Shown here piece by piece: positions 33,040-45,192 of a stretch of DNA of 64,000 nt. Position 1 is the stretch's first letter. The number at the start of each line of letters is the position of its first letter. The stretch is from assembly GCF_900116295.1 (NCBI RefSeq), contig NZ_FPAF01000004.1, positions 62,001-126,000 of the forward strand, read 5' to 3'. Source of the stretch: Bacillus sp. 103mf. GTDB lineage: Bacteria > Bacillota > Bacilli > Bacillales > Bacillaceae_G. Made by a program: the position numbers and the translations under genes. The notes beneath the pieces were generated by a model, which saw only the letters and a program-made list of their open reading frames with translations, was not told the DNA's origin and made no database searches.

Positions 33040-34662
33040 ATGATGTTAACAGGATGCTGCGAGTGGCCGAAGGAATTTGCAGAACGATATAGAGAGAAAG
33101 GTTGCTGGCGCGGAGAGACGTTTGGAGAAATGCTACGAGAACGTGCAGAAAAGCATGGTGATCGAATTGCACTTACAAGTGGAGACACGTATGTAAGTTA
33201 TGCTGAACTTGATAATAAAGTAGATCGTTTAGCTGCAGGTCTTCGAAGTTTAGGAATAAAGCAAGAAGATCGAGTTGTTCTTCAATTACCTAATGTTGTG
33301 GAATTTTTTGAAGTATGTTTTGCGCTTTTTAGGATCGGTGCACTTCCAGTCTTTGCAGTGCCATCACATCGAAGTAGTGAGATAAGTTATTTCTGTGAAT
33401 TTGCTAAAGCAACGGCTTATATTATCTCTGATAAACAGCTTGGATTTGATTATCGAAAGCTTGCTAGAGAAGTAAAAGAGAAAGTACCAACATTACAACA
33501 TGTCATAGTTGTAGGAGAGGAAGAGGAATTTATAGGAATACATGACCTCTATATGAATCCTGTCAATCAGCCCCAAATACAATCTAATGATGTAGCGTTT
33601 CTACAATTATCTGGCGGAACAACGGGGTTATCTAAATTAATTCCACGAACGCATGATGACTATATTTATAGCTTACGAGCAAGTGCTGAAATTTGTAAGT
33701 TGGATAAAGACAGTGTGTATCTAGCAGTACTTCCTGTTGCGCATAACTATCCACTTAGCTCACCAGGAGTTCTTGGAACATTATATGCCGGAGGAAGGAT
33801 AGTGCTTGCTTCTGGAGGAAGTCCTGATGAAGCCTTTTCTCTTATCGAAAAGGAACGCGTTACAATAACAGCACTTGTACCACCACTTGCGATGGTATGG
33901 CTTGATGCAGTAGCGTCTCGAAATAATGATTTGTCGAGCCTTCAAGTTTTGCAGGTGGGTGGTGCGAAATTTAGTGCTGAAGTTGCTAAGCGTATACGCC
34001 CGACATTTAATTGTACATTACAACAAGTTTTTGGTATGGCTGAGGGATTAGTGAATTATACGAGATTGGATGATTCAGAAGAAATCATTATTCATACGCA
34101 AGGAAGACCGATGTCCGAGTTTGATGAAATTCGTGTCGTTGATGAGAAGGATCATGATGTGGGGCCGGGACAAGTAGGGGGGTTGTTAACTCGTGGACCT
34201 TATACAATCCGTGGTTATTATAAAGCTGAAGAACATAACGCTAAATCATTTACTTCTGATGGATTTTATCGCACTGGCGATCTTGTCAAAGTGAATGAGC
34301 AAGGTTATCTAATAGTGGAAGGGCGCGATAAGGATCAAATTAATCGCGGCGGCGAGAAAGTTGCAGCTGAAGAAGTTGAAAATCATCTTCTAGCTCATTC
34401 AGCTGTACATGATGTGGCAATTGTATCCATGCCAGATGGTTATTTAGGTGAACGTACTTGTGCCTTCGTAATAGCACGCGGACAAGCACCAACTGTAAGT
34501 GATTTGAAAAGGTTCTTAAGAGACCGTGGGATTGCAGCATATAAAATTCCAGATCGCATCGAGTTTATTAAATCATTCCCACAAACGGGTGTAGGGAAAG
34601 TGAGCAAGAAAGAATTGCGTAAAGTTATTGCTGAAAAACTTAATTCTACAGTGCAGTCATAG
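33040..34662 (+). CDS. dhbE: 2,3-dihydroxybenzoate-AMP ligase
   Basis: 540 aa, stand-alone aryl adenylation enzyme. Motifs seen: [20 protein letters not shown] (A3), [20 protein letters not shown] (A4 region with the aryl-acid Asn-Tyr-Pro motif), [18 protein letters not shown] (A5), [15 protein letters not shown] (A7), [20 protein letters not shown] (A8) and [14 protein letters not shown] with the catalytic Lys (A10). It activates 2,3-dihydroxybenzoate and loads it on the carrier domain of DhbB. GGAGGGATAA precedes the start; the gene abuts dhbC. Confidence 0.95.
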   Translation: MMLTGCCEWPKEFAERYREKGCWRGETFGEMLRERAEKHGDRIALTSGDTYVSYAELDNKVDRLAAGLRSLGIKQEDRVVLQLPNVVEFFEVCFALFRIGALPVFAVPSHRSSEISYFCEFAKATAYIISDKQLGFDYRKLAREVKEKVPTLQHVIVVGEEEEFIGIHDLYMNPVNQPQIQSNDVAFLQLSGGTTGLSKLIPRTHDDYIYSLRASAEICKLDKDSVYLAVLPVAHNYPLSSPGVLGTLYAGGRIVLASGGSPDEAFSLIEKERVTITALVPPLAMVWLDAVASRNNDLSSLQVLQVGGAKFSAEVAKRIRPTFNCTLQQVFGMAEGLVNYTRLDDSEEIIIHTQGRPMSEFDEIRVVDEKDHDVGPGQVGGLLTRGPYTIRGYYKAEEHNAKSFTSDGFYRTGDLVKVNEQGYLIVEGRDKDQINRGGEKVAAEEVENHLLAHSAVHDVAIVSMPDGYLGERTCAFVIARGQAPTVSDLKRFLRDRGIAAYKIPDRIEFIKSFPQTGVGKVSKKELRKVIAEKLNSTVQS

Positions 34663-34707
34663 ATTGTCTATAAATAATTTTAATAATACTCGGAAGGAAG
34701 TGATTAG

Positions 34708-35640
34708 ATGGCTATTCCGGTTATCTCAGTATACACAATGCCAGTAGAGGCAGATTTACCAAATAATAAAGTAATGTGGAAGCCAGATCCTAAACGTGCA
34801 GTTCTTCTCATTCATGATATGCAAGAGTATTTTTTGGATGCATATCATGCAGTAGAATCACCGAGAGTAGAACTTATTTCAAATATTCAATCAATCAGAA
34901 AAGCATGTAAAGGACTTAGTATTCCTGTTATTTATACAGCGCAGCCAGGTGGACAAACAATAGAACAAAGAGGATTATTGCAAGATTTTTGGGGAGCTGG
35001 CATTCCTGATGGGCCTCATAAGAAAAAGATTGTAGATGAACTTGCTCCGGATGAGGATGATATTTTCCTTACAAAATGGAGATATAGTGCTTTCAAGAAA
35101 ACAAATCTTCTAGAAATTTTACACAAACAAGAACGTGATCAGCTTATTATTTGTGGGGTTTATGCGCATATTGGATGTCTTTTAACAGCGTGTGAGGCAT
35201 TTATGGATGGGATTCAGCCATTTTTTATTGCTGATGCAGTTGCTGATTTTTCACAAGAACATCATAAGCAAGCTGTGCAGTACGCATCTGATCGTTGTGC
35301 AGTAACTTTAACAACAAATTTATTATTAAAAGATTTACAGAATTCGAACGATGCTTCTTCAATAGAGGGAGATTCAAGGTTTACATTACAACGAGTACGT
35401 GAGCAAGTAGCGGAATTGCTTCGTGAATCACCATCTGCTATTGGAGAGGATGAAGATTTATTAAATAGAGGAATGGATTCAGTTAGAATTATGAATTTAG
35501 TAGAGAAGTGGCGCCAGATGGGGGTAGAAGTTACATTCGCAGATTTAGCTGAACGTCCAACAATTTCTGAATGGTTTAATTTGTTGTCCTCCCAAACAGA
35601 AAAGGTGCTGTCAAATACGGATAACATGATAAAGGGGTAA
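34708..35640 (+). CDS. dhbB: Isochorismatase with aryl carrier domain
   Basis: 310 aa, two domains. Residues 1-215 are the isochorismatase hydrolase: RAVLLIHDMQEYFLDAYH with the catalytic Asp, FLTKWRYSAF with the Lys, and IICGVYAHIGCLLTACEAF. Residues 230-300 are an aryl carrier protein with DEDLLNRGMDSVRIMNLVEK, Ser258 being the phosphopantetheine site. The enzyme removes pyruvate from isochorismate, and the carrier holds dihydroxybenzoate for DhbF. dhbF starts 6 nt later. Confidence 0.95.
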   Translation: MAIPVISVYTMPVEADLPNNKVMWKPDPKRAVLLIHDMQEYFLDAYHAVESPRVELISNIQSIRKACKGLSIPVIYTAQPGGQTIEQRGLLQDFWGAGIPDGPHKKKIVDELAPDEDDIFLTKWRYSAFKKTNLLEILHKQERDQLIICGVYAHIGCLLTACEAFMDGIQPFFIADAVADFSQEHHKQAVQYASDRCAVTLTTNLLLKDLQNSNDASSIEGDSRFTLQRVREQVAELLRESPSAIGEDEDLLNRGMDSVRIMNLVEKWRQMGVEVTFADLAERPTISEWFNLLSSQTEKVLSNTDNMIKG

Positions 35641-35646
35641 ATACGA

Positions 35647-38600
35647 ATGTCTAATTATCAAGAGGTTCGCTATTCATTGTCAGGTGCGCAAATAGGTATG
35701 TGGTTTGCGCAGCAACTTGATCCAGAAAATCCAATTTATAATACTGGCGAGTATATAGAAATACATGGTGTAGTAGATGCAAAAATATTTGAGTTAGCAG
35801 TGCGTAAAGTTGTAACGGAAACCGAATCTTTACATGTCCATTTTGAAGAAGATGAAAACGGACCATGGCAAGTTATTGATAATTCTCCTGAATTTTATAT
35901 GCATATTATCGATGTTAGTGCAGAGGAGAATCCGACAAAAGCCGCTGAAGCTTGGATGAAATTAGATTTATCTAAGCCGATTAACTTGAAAAAGGACAAG
36001 CTGTATACAGAGGCGCTCTTTAAAATTGCTTCTAATCGTTTCTTTTGGTATCAGCGCATCCACCACATTGTGATGGATGGCTACGGTTTTTCGTTACTTG
36101 CAGAGCGAGTAGCAAAAGTGTATACGGCATTAATGGGTAATCAATCGTATGATGAGCGTTCATTTGGACCCTTACAAACTATGTTAGAGGAGGACGCAAC
36201 ATATCGTGCATCAGAACGATTTGAGAAAGATCGTAATTTTTGGTTAGAACGCTTCCAAGATCAACCAGAAGTAGTAAGTTTGGCAGAACGTGCTTCTAGA
36301 ACATCAAAATCATTTCTGCGTCAAACAGCTCATTTGTCTCGTCTAAGTACAGAATCTTTGCAAAAGGTTGCACATAAGTGCAGTGCAAGTTGGCTAGAGC
36401 TTGTTATAGCCGCAACTGCCATCTATATTTACAAACTAACAAGTGCAAAGGATGTAATTCTAGGTTTACCGATAATGGGACGATTAGGATCTGCATCTAT
36501 TAATGTTCCTGGTATGGTTATGAATGTAGTCCCGTTCCGCTTATCTATAAGCTCCGATTTGAGTTTTGCTGAGGTTGTTCAAAATGTTTCTCATGAGATC
36601 CGTAATATACGTCTTCATCATAAGTATCGTCATGAAGAATTACGACGAGATCTGAAATTATTAGGAGAAAATCAAAGATTATTTGGTCCAATGATTAATA
36701 TAATGCCATTTGAGTATGGTCTAAACTTTGCAGGAAATCGTGGAATGAAACATAACCTTTCAGCAGGACCAGTTGATGATCTTTTAATAAATGTGTCAAA
36801 TGAGTTTGGTGGAAATGGTTTGAAGATTCATTTTGATGCAAATCCTGAGGTGTATAACGTGGAAGAGCTACTAACTCATAAAAAAAGATTTGTGAATCTT
36901 CTGGAAAACATCTCGAATCTTCAAGTAAATTCACCGATTGGAAAACTAGAACTCTTATTTCATGAAGAACGTAAGCAAGTGTTGGTCGAATGGAATCAAA
37001 ATACGAAGGAAGATTCATTCGTAAGTGTACCTGCTCTCATTGAAAAACAAGTAAGTAAATCTCCTGATTCTACTGCTGTAGTATGTAATGGGATGGAGCT
37101 TACCTATAAAGAATTAAATGAACAGGCAAATCAACTTGCTCATTTCTTGCTAGAACAGGGCGTTCGATCTAAACAATTCGTAGCATTAGCATTTCCAAGA
37201 TCTGTAGAGATGGTTATCGGGATGCTAGCAGTTCTTAAGACAGGTGCAGCGTATTTACCGATCGACCCAGAATATCCAGAGGATAGAATTACGTATATAC
37301 TAAGCGATGCTCAGCCTGCTTGTACCCTAACACATTCTTCTGTTTTGGCTAATTTACCGAATGAGGGTCACACAACAATAGTTGTACTTGATAACAAGGA
37401 TACAAAAGAGGAGTTAAGAGGATATCCGAAAAGAAATCTAGATTCATTTGATAGCGTATCACTTTTAAATCCTGCATATACAATTTATACTTCGGGGTCA
37501 ACAGGTAAGCCAAAAGGTGTAGTTGTGCCAATGCAAAGCTTAAGCAACTTTTTATTGGCAATGCAAGATGAATTCTCACTACATGCAACTGATTGTTTGT
37601 TAGCAGTTACAACTTTTGCGTTTGATATTTCCGCTTTAGAAATCTATTTACCACTTATTAGTGGATCGAGTGTTCGAATTGCTCAGAAAGAAGCAGTCCA
37701 AGATTCGATTGTATTAACAGAGATTATTCAAAAAGAAAATATCACAATTATGCAGGCTACACCAACACTTTGGCATGCGCTTGTAACGGATTATCCAGAA
37801 AGGTTAAGAGGGCTTAAAGTTCTTGTTGGTGGTGAAGCGCTTGCTTCTAATCTAGCATGTAAGTTAAAAGAATTAAATTGTCATGTTACCAATCTTTATG
37901 GACCAACTGAAACAACAATTTGGTCAACTTTAATGAATATGGATGAAGAGGAGAACAGTACACCTTCTATTGGAAGACCGATTTGGAATACGCAAGTATT
38001 TGTACTAGATGCAGGTCTACAACCTGTTCCACCTGGAGTAATTGGTGAATTGTATATTGCTGGTACTGGACTGGCAAATGGATATTTAGGAAGACCTGAA
38101 TTAACAGCTGAACGCTTTGTTGCTAACCCATATGGACCACCTGGTACACGCATGTACCGTACAGGTGACCTTGTCAAATGGCACATAGATGGTTCGTTAG
38201 ATTATGTTAGTCGTGCAGATCATCAAATTAAGATTCATGGATTCCGCATTGAGTTAGCTGAAGTGGAAACTGTATTACAGAAGCATCCTCATGTGGAACA
38301 AGTCGTTGTAATTGTTCGTGAAGATCAACCTGGTGAGAAACGCTTAGTTGCTTATATTGTACCTCATGCTGAAGGAAGCTTTGACTCTGCAGAGTTTCGG
38401 ACATATGCAGCAGAAAGCTTGCCAAGTTATATGATACCATCTGCGATTATGATTTTATCTGAATTGCCGTTAACACCGAACGGAAAAATTAATCGTCAAG
38501 CACTGCCGGCACCTAATTTTAATTTATTTGTTAGTGAACGCGTAGCTAGAAATCCAAAAGAAGAAATTCTATGCAATTTGTTTGCAGAAGTACTAAACCT

Positions 38601-41600
38601 AGCGAGGGTTGGAATAGATGATAACTTCTTTGAAATAGGTGGTCATTCTCTATTAGCTGCTCGTTTAATGGGCCGTATTCGTGAAACATTAGGTGTGGAA
38701 TTAAGAATTGGAAAACTATTTGAATCGCCGACTGTTGCTAAACTCGCTAAACAGCTAGATAGTGCTCAAAGTGCAAGACCAGCCGTTCAAAAAATGGAAC
38801 GTTCCAAGGAAGTACCACTTTCTTTTGCGCAGCGTCGTTTATGGTTCTTAAACTGCTTAGAAGGTCCAAGCCCAACTTACAATATTCCGGTAGTGATTCG
38901 GATGTCTGGAGAATTAAATCATGAGGCTTTGCAAGGTGCATTCTATGATGTTATCAATCGGCACGAGACGCTGCGAACAATTTTTCCAGATGCGTTTGGT
39001 ACATCACATCAGCAGATTTTGGAGACTACTGATGCTATACCGAATCTAATAATCACACATACAACTGAATCAGAATTACCTGAGTTACTTGCTGAAACGG
39101 TACGATATAGCTTTAAACTGGCAGAAGAGTCCGCTATTCGAATCCAACTTTTTGAAATAAAGCCAAATGAGCATGTACTACTTGTATTATTACATCATAT
39201 TGTTGGCGATGGCTGGTCTTTAAATCCGTTATTAAGAGATCTTGCTGCTGCTTATCGGGCGCGTTGTCAAGGTGAATCAGTTCAGTGGAAGTCACTTCCG
39301 GTGCAGTATGCGGATTATGCTCTTTGGCAGCAAGAGTTGTTAGGAAGTGAGAGTACACAAGGTGGGCTCATTTCACAACAAATTGATTTTTGGAAAGAAG
39401 AGTTGAAAGATTTGCCAGAGCAACTTGAATTACCTACAGATTTTCAGCGCCCAGCGGAAACGAGTTACCGCGGAGAAACGATACATTTCCATGTGAATTC
39501 TGAGTTACATGAACGATTATTAGAGCTTGCTCGTAAAAATAGTGTTAGCTTATTTATGGTCTTACAATCTGGCCTTGTAGCATTACTTACACGGTTAGGC
39601 GCCGGAACTGATATTCCGATAGGAAGTCCAATTGCCGGACGTAATGATGATGCTCTCGGAGATATTGTTGGATTGTTCGTAAATACACTCGTTTTACGTA
39701 CAGATACATCTGGAGATCCTAACTTTAGTGAACTTTTAAGTCGTGTGCGTAAGGTCAATCTTGCAGCATATGAACATCAAGATGTCCCATTTGAAAAACT
39801 TGTTGAAGTATTGAATCCCATCCGTTCGAGAAATAGTCATCCACTATTTCAAATTATGTTAGCTTTTCAAAATACACCAGAAGCTACATTAGATGTGCCA
39901 AATTTAGAAGCAAGCATTGAGATTGAAAGTGTTGGGTCATCAAAATTTGATCTTACTATTGAATTAAGTGAACGTAACACTGCTGAAGGCACACCAAATG
40001 GCTTACACGGTTTAGTTGAATACAGTACAGACTTATTTAAACGCGAAACAATAGAAAAACTCGCTGTACGTCTATTGCGATTATTAGAAAATGCTGTGGA
40101 AAATCCAGATCAACCGATTGGACATTTAGAGATCTTAACACAAGAAGAGCGTCAAACAGTACTACAAAAATGGAATAGTGATGTTCAGCTTATATCTGAA
40201 ATGACTTTACCAGAATTATTCGAAAAGCAGGTTCAATGTACTCCAGAGGCTACTGCAGTAGTATTTGAAAATACTACAATAAGTTATGAAGAGCTAAATA
40301 AGAAAGCAAATCAGCTCGCACGCCTATTGATTGCGAAAGGTGTTGGACCAGGAAAAATGGTTGCTTTAGCAATGCCAAGATCGTTAGAAATGGTTGTCAG
40401 TTTATTAGCAGTTCTGAAAGCTGGAGGTGGATATTTACCGTTAGATCCTGACTATCCATCCGATCGCATCGCGTTTATGCTAAATGATGCAAAACCTACT
40501 TGTGTCATTACAAATACACAAGTAGTAATTGATTGTGGCAAGACACCCAAAATTGTAGTTGATGATTCGGAAATAATTGGAGAATTAAGTAAGCATAGCG
40601 AAGAGAATATAGGAGATATAGAACGAATACAACCGCTATCACCTTTACATATCGCCTATGTTATTTATACATCAGGTTCGACAGGTAGACCAAAAGGTGT
40701 AATGATTCCTCATCAAAATGTCTTTAGACTATTTGAAGCAACAAATCATTGGTTCCAATTTAATTCAGAAGATGTTTGGACAATGTTCCATTCTTATGCT
40801 TTTGATTTCTCGGTTTGGGAAATTTGGGGACCACTATTGTATGGGGGACGTCTTGTTGTTGTACCACACAGTGTGACCCGTTCACCTAAAGAATTTTTAA
40901 ATCTACTTGTTTGTGAAAAGGTAACAGTTTTAAATCAGACACCATCAGCATTTTATCAACTTATGCAAGCAGATCGTGAAAATATTGAAGCGGGGCAAAA
41001 ACTTTCTTTACGCTATATTATCTTTGGCGGTGAGGAACTGGAACTTAGTCGTTTAGAAGATTGGTATAGTCGTCATCCAGAAAATTCACCTAAACTTATC
41101 AATATGTATGGTATTACAGAAACAACTGTACATGTGAGTTATATTGAACTCAATCAAAATATCGTATCTTTACGAGCAAATAGTTTAATTGGATGTAGTA
41201 TACCAGATCTTAAAGTGTATGTATTAGATAACTATTTACAGCCGGTACCACCAGGAGTAGTAGGAGAAATGTATGTTGCAGGAGCAGGGCTTGCCCGTGG
41301 TTATTTAGGACGTGCAGGATTAACTGCCGAACGATTTATAGCAGATCCATATGGAAAACCGGGTACCCGCATGTACCGTACAGGAGATTTGGCACGTTGG
41401 CATCAAGATGGAACATTAGATTATATAGGACGTGCAGACCATCAAATTAAAATTAGGGGTTTCCGAATTGAACTAGGTGAAATTGAAGCAGTTATTATGC
41501 AGCACCCTCATGTTGAACAAGTGGCTGTTATTGTACGTGAAGATCAACCTGGTGATAAGCGTTTAGTAGCCTATATTGTTTCTTCAGAACATCATGTTCT

Positions 41601-42804
41601 TGATACAACTGCAATGCGCCAGTATGTAGGATATAGTTTACCTGATTATATGATTCCATACGCTTTCGTTATGATAAGTGAATTACCTCTAACTCCAAAT
41701 GGTAAGTTAGATCGCAAAGCATTACCGGCACCAGAGTTCACTATATCTACAATAAGTAGAGGACCACGAACACCACAAGAGGAAATTTTATGTGATTTAT
41801 TTACAGACATTCTAAATTTACCGCGAATTGGTATTGATGATGGTTTCTTTGATCTTGGTGGTCATTCATTACTTGCAGTTCAGTTAATGAGCCGAATTAG
41901 GACAGCACTTGGAGTAGAGTTGAGTATTGGGACCTTGTTTACAGCACCAACAGTTGCTGGGCTTACCGAAAGACTTGAGATGGGAACAAGCCAAAGTGCG
42001 CTAGATGTAATTTTGCCATTAAGAACAAGTGGAGAACAATTACCTATGTTCTGCGTGCATCCAGCAGGTGGACTAAGCTGGTGTTATGCAGGGTTAATGA
42101 AGTCTTTAGGAACGAATTATCCAATTTATGGTGTGCAAGCGCGTGGTATTGCAAAAAATGAAGAACTACCAAAAACATTAGAAGAGATGGCTGCAGATTA
42201 TATTGAACATGTTCGTGAGGTTCAGCCGTACGGTCCGTATCGATTATTAGGTTGGTCTCTCGGAGGGAATGTTGTTCACGCGATGGCGACCCAATTACAA
42301 AATCAGGGAGAAGAAGTGGAACTGCTTGTTATGCTTGATTCTTATCCAGGTCACTTCTTACCGAATACAGATGCACCTAGCGAGGAAGAAGCACTCATTG
42401 CATTGCTGGCATTAGGTGGATATGACCCAGATAACATGGATGGAAAACCTCTTGATATGGCGAACGCTATCGATATACTTCGCAGGGATGGAAGTGCGCT
42501 AGCTAGTCTTGAAGAGGAGACGATTTTGAATTTAAAAGAAACATATGTAAATTCTGTCGGTCTTTTAGGGAAGTACGTTCCTAAAACATTTTATGGTAAC
42601 CTTTTATTCTTTAGATCAACAATCATACCAGAATGGTTTGATCCAATTTCTCCAGACACATGGCATAGTTATATAGATGGAGAGATTGAATTGTATGAAA
42701 TTGATTGCCGTCATAAAGATTTATGTCAGCCAGGACCGCTTACAGAAATTGGACAAGTATTAGCTAGTAGATTACAAGGAATGAGAGGGGCAAATAAAGT
42801 ATGA
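35647..42804 (+). CDS. dhbF: Bacillibactin NRPS DhbF (C-A-T-C-A-T-TE)
   Basis: 2385 aa. Order: C1 (HHIVMDG at 139), A1, T1 (Ser1001 in GGHSLLAA), C2 (HHIVGDG at 1183), A2, T2 (Ser2074 in GGHSLLAV), thioesterase (GWSLGG, Ser2204). The adenylation pockets can be read from the A4-A5 pieces. A1: [34 protein letters not shown] fit DILQLGLIW(K), glycine. A2: [34 protein letters not shown] fit DFWNIGMVH(K), threonine. There is no epimerase domain. The enzyme builds DHB-Gly-Thr and the TE trimerises and cyclises it. The 3' end overlaps the MbtH-like gene by 4 nt. Confidence 0.95.
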   Translation: MSNYQEVRYSLSGAQIGMWFAQQLDPENPIYNTGEYIEIHGVVDAKIFELAVRKVVTETESLHVHFEEDENGPWQVIDNSPEFYMHIIDVSAEENPTKAAEAWMKLDLSKPINLKKDKLYTEALFKIASNRFFWYQRIHHIVMDGYGFSLLAERVAKVYTALMGNQSYDERSFGPLQTMLEEDATYRASERFEKDRNFWLERFQDQPEVVSLAERASRTSKSFLRQTAHLSRLSTESLQKVAHKCSASWLELVIAATAIYIYKLTSAKDVILGLPIMGRLGSASINVPGMVMNVVPFRLSISSDLSFAEVVQNVSHEIRNIRLHHKYRHEELRRDLKLLGENQRLFGPMINIMPFEYGLNFAGNRGMKHNLSAGPVDDLLINVSNEFGGNGLKIHFDANPEVYNVEELLTHKKRFVNLLENISNLQVNSPIGKLELLFHEERKQVLVEWNQNTKEDSFVSVPALIEKQVSKSPDSTAVVCNGMELTYKELNEQANQLAHFLLEQGVRSKQFVALAFPRSVEMVIGMLAVLKTGAAYLPIDPEYPEDRITYILSDAQPACTLTHSSVLANLPNEGHTTIVVLDNKDTKEELRGYPKRNLDSFDSVSLLNPAYTIYTSGSTGKPKGVVVPMQSLSNFLLAMQDEFSLHATDCLLAVTTFAFDISALEIYLPLISGSSVRIAQKEAVQDSIVLTEIIQKENITIMQATPTLWHALVTDYPERLRGLKVLVGGEALASNLACKLKELNCHVTNLYGPTETTIWSTLMNMDEEENSTPSIGRPIWNTQVFVLDAGLQPVPPGVIGELYIAGTGLANGYLGRPELTAERFVANPYGPPGTRMYRTGDLVKWHIDGSLDYVSRADHQIKIHGFRIELAEVETVLQKHPHVEQVVVIVREDQPGEKRLVAYIVPHAEGSFDSAEFRTYAAESLPSYMIPSAIMILSELPLTPNGKINRQALPAPNFNLFVSERVARNPKEEILCNLFAEVLNLARVGIDDNFFEIGGHSLLAARLMGRIRETLGVELRIGKLFESPTVAKLAKQLDSAQSARPAVQKMERSKEVPLSFAQRRLWFLNCLEGPSPTYNIPVVIRMSGELNHEALQGAFYDVINRHETLRTIFPDAFGTSHQQILETTDAIPNLIITHTTESELPELLAETVRYSFKLAEESAIRIQLFEIKPNEHVLLVLLHHIVGDGWSLNPLLRDLAAAYRARCQGESVQWKSLPVQYADYALWQQELLGSESTQGGLISQQIDFWKEELKDLPEQLELPTDFQRPAETSYRGETIHFHVNSELHERLLELARKNSVSLFMVLQSGLVALLTRLGAGTDIPIGSPIAGRNDDALGDIVGLFVNTLVLRTDTSGDPNFSELLSRVRKVNLAAYEHQDVPFEKLVEVLNPIRSRNSHPLFQIMLAFQNTPEATLDVPNLEASIEIESVGSSKFDLTIELSERNTAEGTPNGLHGLVEYSTDLFKRETIEKLAVRLLRLLENAVENPDQPIGHLEILTQEERQTVLQKWNSDVQLISEMTLPELFEKQVQCTPEATAVVFENTTISYEELNKKANQLARLLIAKGVGPGKMVALAMPRSLEMVVSLLAVLKAGGGYLPLDPDYPSDRIAFMLNDAKPTCVITNTQVVIDCGKTPKIVVDDSEIIGELSKHSEENIGDIERIQPLSPLHIAYVIYTSGSTGRPKGVMIPHQNVFRLFEATNHWFQFNSEDVWTMFHSYAFDFSVWEIWGPLLYGGRLVVVPHSVTRSPKEFLNLLVCEKVTVLNQTPSAFYQLMQADRENIEAGQKLSLRYIIFGGEELELSRLEDWYSRHPENSPKLINMYGITETTVHVSYIELNQNIVSLRANSLIGCSIPDLKVYVLDNYLQPVPPGVVGEMYVAGAGLARGYLGRAGLTAERFIADPYGKPGTRMYRTGDLARWHQDGTLDYIGRADHQIKIRGFRIELGEIEAVIMQHPHVEQVAVIVREDQPGDKRLVAYIVSSEHHVLDTTAMRQYVGYSLPDYMIPYAFVMISELPLTPNGKLDRKALPAPEFTISTISRGPRTPQEEILCDLFTDILNLPRIGIDDGFFDLGGHSLLAVQLMSRIRTALGVELSIGTLFTAPTVAGLTERLEMGTSQSALDVILPLRTSGEQLPMFCVHPAGGLSWCYAGLMKSLGTNYPIYGVQARGIAKNEELPKTLEEMAADYIEHVREVQPYGPYRLLGWSLGGNVVHAMATQLQNQGEEVELLVMLDSYPGHFLPNTDAPSEEEALIALLALGGYDPDNMDGKPLDMANAIDILRRDGSALASLEEETILNLKETYVNSVGLLGKYVPKTFYGNLLFFRSTIIPEWFDPISPDTWHSYIDGEIELYEIDCRHKDLCQPGPLTEIGQVLASRLQGMRGANKV

Positions 42805-43022
42805 CGAATCCATTTGAAAATGATAATTTCATGTATAAAGTGCTAGTAAATGGGGAAGGCCAGTATTCTATTTGGCCAGCCTTTCTTGATGTACCATCTG
42901 GTTGGGATGTTGTTCACGAACAAGATAGTAGACAAGCTTGTCTAGCATATATTGAATTACATTGGAATGATATGCAGCCAAATCATCTTTGCTCGCTTGC
43001 ATGCACTCCAGCAGGGAAGTAA
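42801..43022 (+). CDS. MbtH-like protein
   Basis: 73 aa: [37 protein letters not shown] and the DNWTDMRP-like end HWNDMQP. The NxEGQYSLWP and PxGW motifs define the family. It binds adenylation domains, here those of DhbF, and aids their folding or activity. It starts in the ATGA overlap with dhbF. Confidence 0.92.
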   Translation: MTNPFENDNFMYKVLVNGEGQYSIWPAFLDVPSGWDVVHEQDSRQACLAYIELHWNDMQPNHLCSLACTPAGK

Positions 43023-43044
43023 CAATGAATTTGAAAATGAATCC

Positions 43045-43096
43045 GAAAACTTTCCACTAAAGTATTATACGAGAAAATAATACGGAAGTTTTCTTT
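43045..43096 (+). terminator. Hairpin between MbtH-like gene and Sfp-type gene
   Basis: GAAAACTTTCC / GGAAGTTTTC (one bulged T) with an inner stem GTATTAT / ATAATAC make a long hairpin followed by TTTG. It may stop or attenuate the dhb transcript before the transferase gene. Confidence 0.55.
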
Positions 43097-43132
43097 GTAA
43101 AATATAGGGAATGTGAAAGCGAGTGATTTTTT

Positions 43133-43903
43133 ATGCAAGATTGGGAGGTTGTTGATTCCGTACCACTACTTACTAGAGATAGCTGTCAAATATGGTGGGC
43201 GCGAATTACAGACATACAACCATGGCATTATGACTTACTAAATGAAACAGAACGAGAAAGAGCAAATGTATTTCATCATTCCCATGATCAAGCAAGGTTT
43301 ATTATTGGATGTGTGATTAGTAGATTAGTATTAGGTGGGCAGCTTAAGATGTTTCCTTATCAAGTCCCAATAGACCGTACCTGTTCTAATTGCAAACTAC
43401 CACATGGACGGCCACAACTACCTAATGGAATGCCGCATTTTTCTGTATCGCATTCAGGCGAAATAGTAGGAGTTGCATTTACTGCGTCAACACCTGTGGG
43501 GGTTGATGTGGAACAATTGAGACCAAAGATTGACGTGATGACAATGTCTGAAGGAGTACTAACGGATCAAGAATTTGCTCAGATTAAAAAATTAACAACA
43601 GAAGAGCAAGTAAAAGGTTTTTTAACATATTGGACAAGGAAAGAGTCACTTTTAAAAGCAACAGGAGAGGGGCTTAGTATTCAGCCTTCTAATCTTAGTG
43701 TGTCTAGTCCAGCCTCTTCTCCTCAGTTACTTTTATTTAAGAATAAACCAGAACTTGTGGAAATTACTTCTATGATAGATTTGTATCCAGAAGCCGATTA
43801 TGTCGCAGCTCTTTCTATACTAAGTAAAGAGGTGAAAGAAATTAGACAGTTTCATGCAAAGCGACTTTTAGATAAAAAGCCGAACATGACTGTATCCTAC
43901 TAG
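43133..43903 (+). CDS. Sfp-type 4'-phosphopantetheinyl transferase
   Basis: 256 aa. Family motifs: RARFxxG-like block DQARFIIGCVISRLVLGG, PHGRPQLPNGMPHFSVSHSG, GVDVEQLRP with the Mg-binding Asp and Glu, and FLTYWTRKESLLKATGEGL (the WxxKEAxxK motif). It transfers phosphopantetheine from CoA to the carrier serines of DhbB and DhbF. Three extra Cys-rich residues (TCSNCKLP) match the usual Sfp insert. Ribosome site GAAAGCGAG is modest. Linkage to dhb is functionally logical. Confidence 0.92.
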   Translation: MQDWEVVDSVPLLTRDSCQIWWARITDIQPWHYDLLNETERERANVFHHSHDQARFIIGCVISRLVLGGQLKMFPYQVPIDRTCSNCKLPHGRPQLPNGMPHFSVSHSGEIVGVAFTASTPVGVDVEQLRPKIDVMTMSEGVLTDQEFAQIKKLTTEEQVKGFLTYWTRKESLLKATGEGLSIQPSNLSVSSPASSPQLLLFKNKPELVEITSMIDLYPEADYVAALSILSKEVKEIRQFHAKRLLDKKPNMTVSY

Positions 43904-43941
43904 AATAAGTTGGTTCGGATAACTATTATTTCATTACTTAT

Positions 43942-44210
43942 CCCGCTATTCGTGGGCAGTAATACTACCATCTCAAAATTCAGCGAAAGCATTGTCCAGC
44001 TCCAGTGGCTAGAATGTTCGGTGGCTTCGCTTCTTCCTACGAGGTAAAAAAACCTCTACGTCAGAAGCTCCATCCCCCTCACATTCTGAACGAGCCACTT
44101 CCGCTTTTCTTAAGAAGTTAGGTGGGAGATAAACTGCCCGTAAAAGCCCGATTGGTGAGGGCTAATAATCAGTGGGGGATGAAGAAAACCCCCACTGATT
44201 AAAGTTTCAC
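43942..44210. repeat. bcr1 element interrupted by a second repeat
   Basis: The left part (CCCGCTATTCGTGGGCAGTA to GCGAAAGCA, ending 43991) and right part (AAGAAGTTAGGTGGGAG from 44112 to 44210) together match bcr1 at about 149 bp. CTTAT (43937) and TTTAT (44211) flank it. A 120-bp unit lies inside. The right end forms the stop codon of a truncated ClbS/DfsB frame. Confidence 0.85.
43992..44111. repeat. 120-bp nested palindromic element
   Basis: It begins TTGTCCAGCTCCAGTGGCT and ends CACTTCCGCTTTTCTT, and its two halves pair imperfectly around AAAAAA (GAGGT / ACCTC, AATGT / ACATT, GTGGCT / AGCCAC). It splits bcr1 with no bcr1 bases lost. The element at 13698-13774 has the same borders. It is a small non-autonomous mobile hairpin. 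Confidence 0.75.
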
Positions 44211-44531
44211 TTTATAAAAGAGGTGTATTCGGACTAACTTTGTCAATTCTTCCTCCTGTTGTTTTAAGGTTAAAATACCGTATTGCTCATAAAAAGATTG
44301 ATAAAGTCCACCTAAGTTATTCCATTTGTACTCTGGAGTGGGCGTTTGTACGTCAAGTCCACATTGTTCGTCTTTTTCCCATGATAACAACAAATTAATC
44401 CACCTCAATTGATAAGAAAGTATTTCAGAAGGAGATTTGTCCACTTCGGAGATATGTTTATCTCTCAACTCTTCAGGAATCACCTTAAATTCTTCAATAA
44501 ATTTCTTATAGGCTTTATCGATTGATTCAAT
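44199..44531 (-). pseudogene. ClbS/DfsB-family protein fragment
   Basis: The frame reads IESIDKAYKKFIEEFKVIPE, then LRDKHISEVDKSPSEILSYQ, then NLLLSWEKDEQCGLDVQTPT and EYKWNNLGGLYQSFYEQYG. This is the DUF1706 four-helix bundle (ClbS/DfsB), here without its N-terminus (a TAG at 44532) and cut at the C-terminus by the bcr1 insertion at 44211. Members of the family act as hydrolases or protect from colibactin; this copy is dead. Confidence 0.8.
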
Positions 44532-44699
44532 CTAAAGTAAGAGCAGTTCTTTGTAATGAGAAATGCTTTTTATTTTTATCAAAATTAAAAGGATATTTCA
44601 ATAACAATAATAATATAATAAAAAACAATACGAATTTATTGTAAAACGATAAATCATATGATAAGATCATGTTGTTATTAAATAATCGAGGTGCTTTTT

Positions 44700-45182
44700 A
44701 TGAAACAAGTTACGACACTCTTTTTAAAGCTAGCTGTTATTTTTATAGGAATCCCAGTTCTTGCATTGTGCATATTTTTGGTGCCTAAGATCGGGAATTT
44801 TGCTGGAGAATTGTATCCAGATATTGCTTATATGAAATCTCTCGTTTTAATCGATATGTACGCGGCAGCGATACCTTTTTACTTTGCTCTGTATCAAGCT
44901 TTTAAACTTTTAAGCTATATTGATAAGAACCGAGCGTTCTCGGAATTATCGGTAAAGGCTTTAAAGAATATAAAATACTGTGCCATCACGATCAGTACCT
45001 TGTACTTGCTAGGTATGCCACTCTACTATCTCATGGCGGAAAGAGTTGACCCTCCAAGTATCATGCCAATCGGATTGGTCATTATTTTCGCCTCTATGGT
45101 GATCGCCGTTTTTGCTGCTGTTCTCCAAAGACTTTTACAAGAAGCTATTAATATAAAATCAGAAAATGATTTAACGGTCTGA
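44700..45182 (+). CDS. DUF2975 membrane protein
   Basis: 160 aa from ATG 44700 (CGAGGTG site). Four transmembrane helices with the conserved DMYAAAIPFYFALYQAFKLL and IDKNRAFSELSVKALKNIKY segment between helices 2 and 3 define DUF2975. The XRE regulator follows within 11 nt, the standard DUF2975/YozG pairing of Firmicutes. Its role is unknown; the pair is often linked with stress or membrane sensing. Confidence 0.85.
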   Translation: MKQVTTLFLKLAVIFIGIPVLALCIFLVPKIGNFAGELYPDIAYMKSLVLIDMYAAAIPFYFALYQAFKLLSYIDKNRAFSELSVKALKNIKYCAITISTLYLLGMPLYYLMAERVDPPSIMPIGLVIIFASMVIAVFAAVLQRLLQEAINIKSENDLTV

Positions 45183-45192
45183 GGTGGAGGAT

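Noticed and set aside
32295-33188. Open frame of 297 codons antisense to dhbC and the start of dhbE
   Set aside because: It is a shadow of two well-conserved genes, has no ribosome site and a Ser-rich composition typical of reverse-frame reading.
27836-44215. CRISPR array or phage attachment sites formed by the bcr1 copies
   Set aside because: The copies are single, far apart, palindromic and flanked by TTTAT; this is the pattern of bcr1 and not of spacer arrays.
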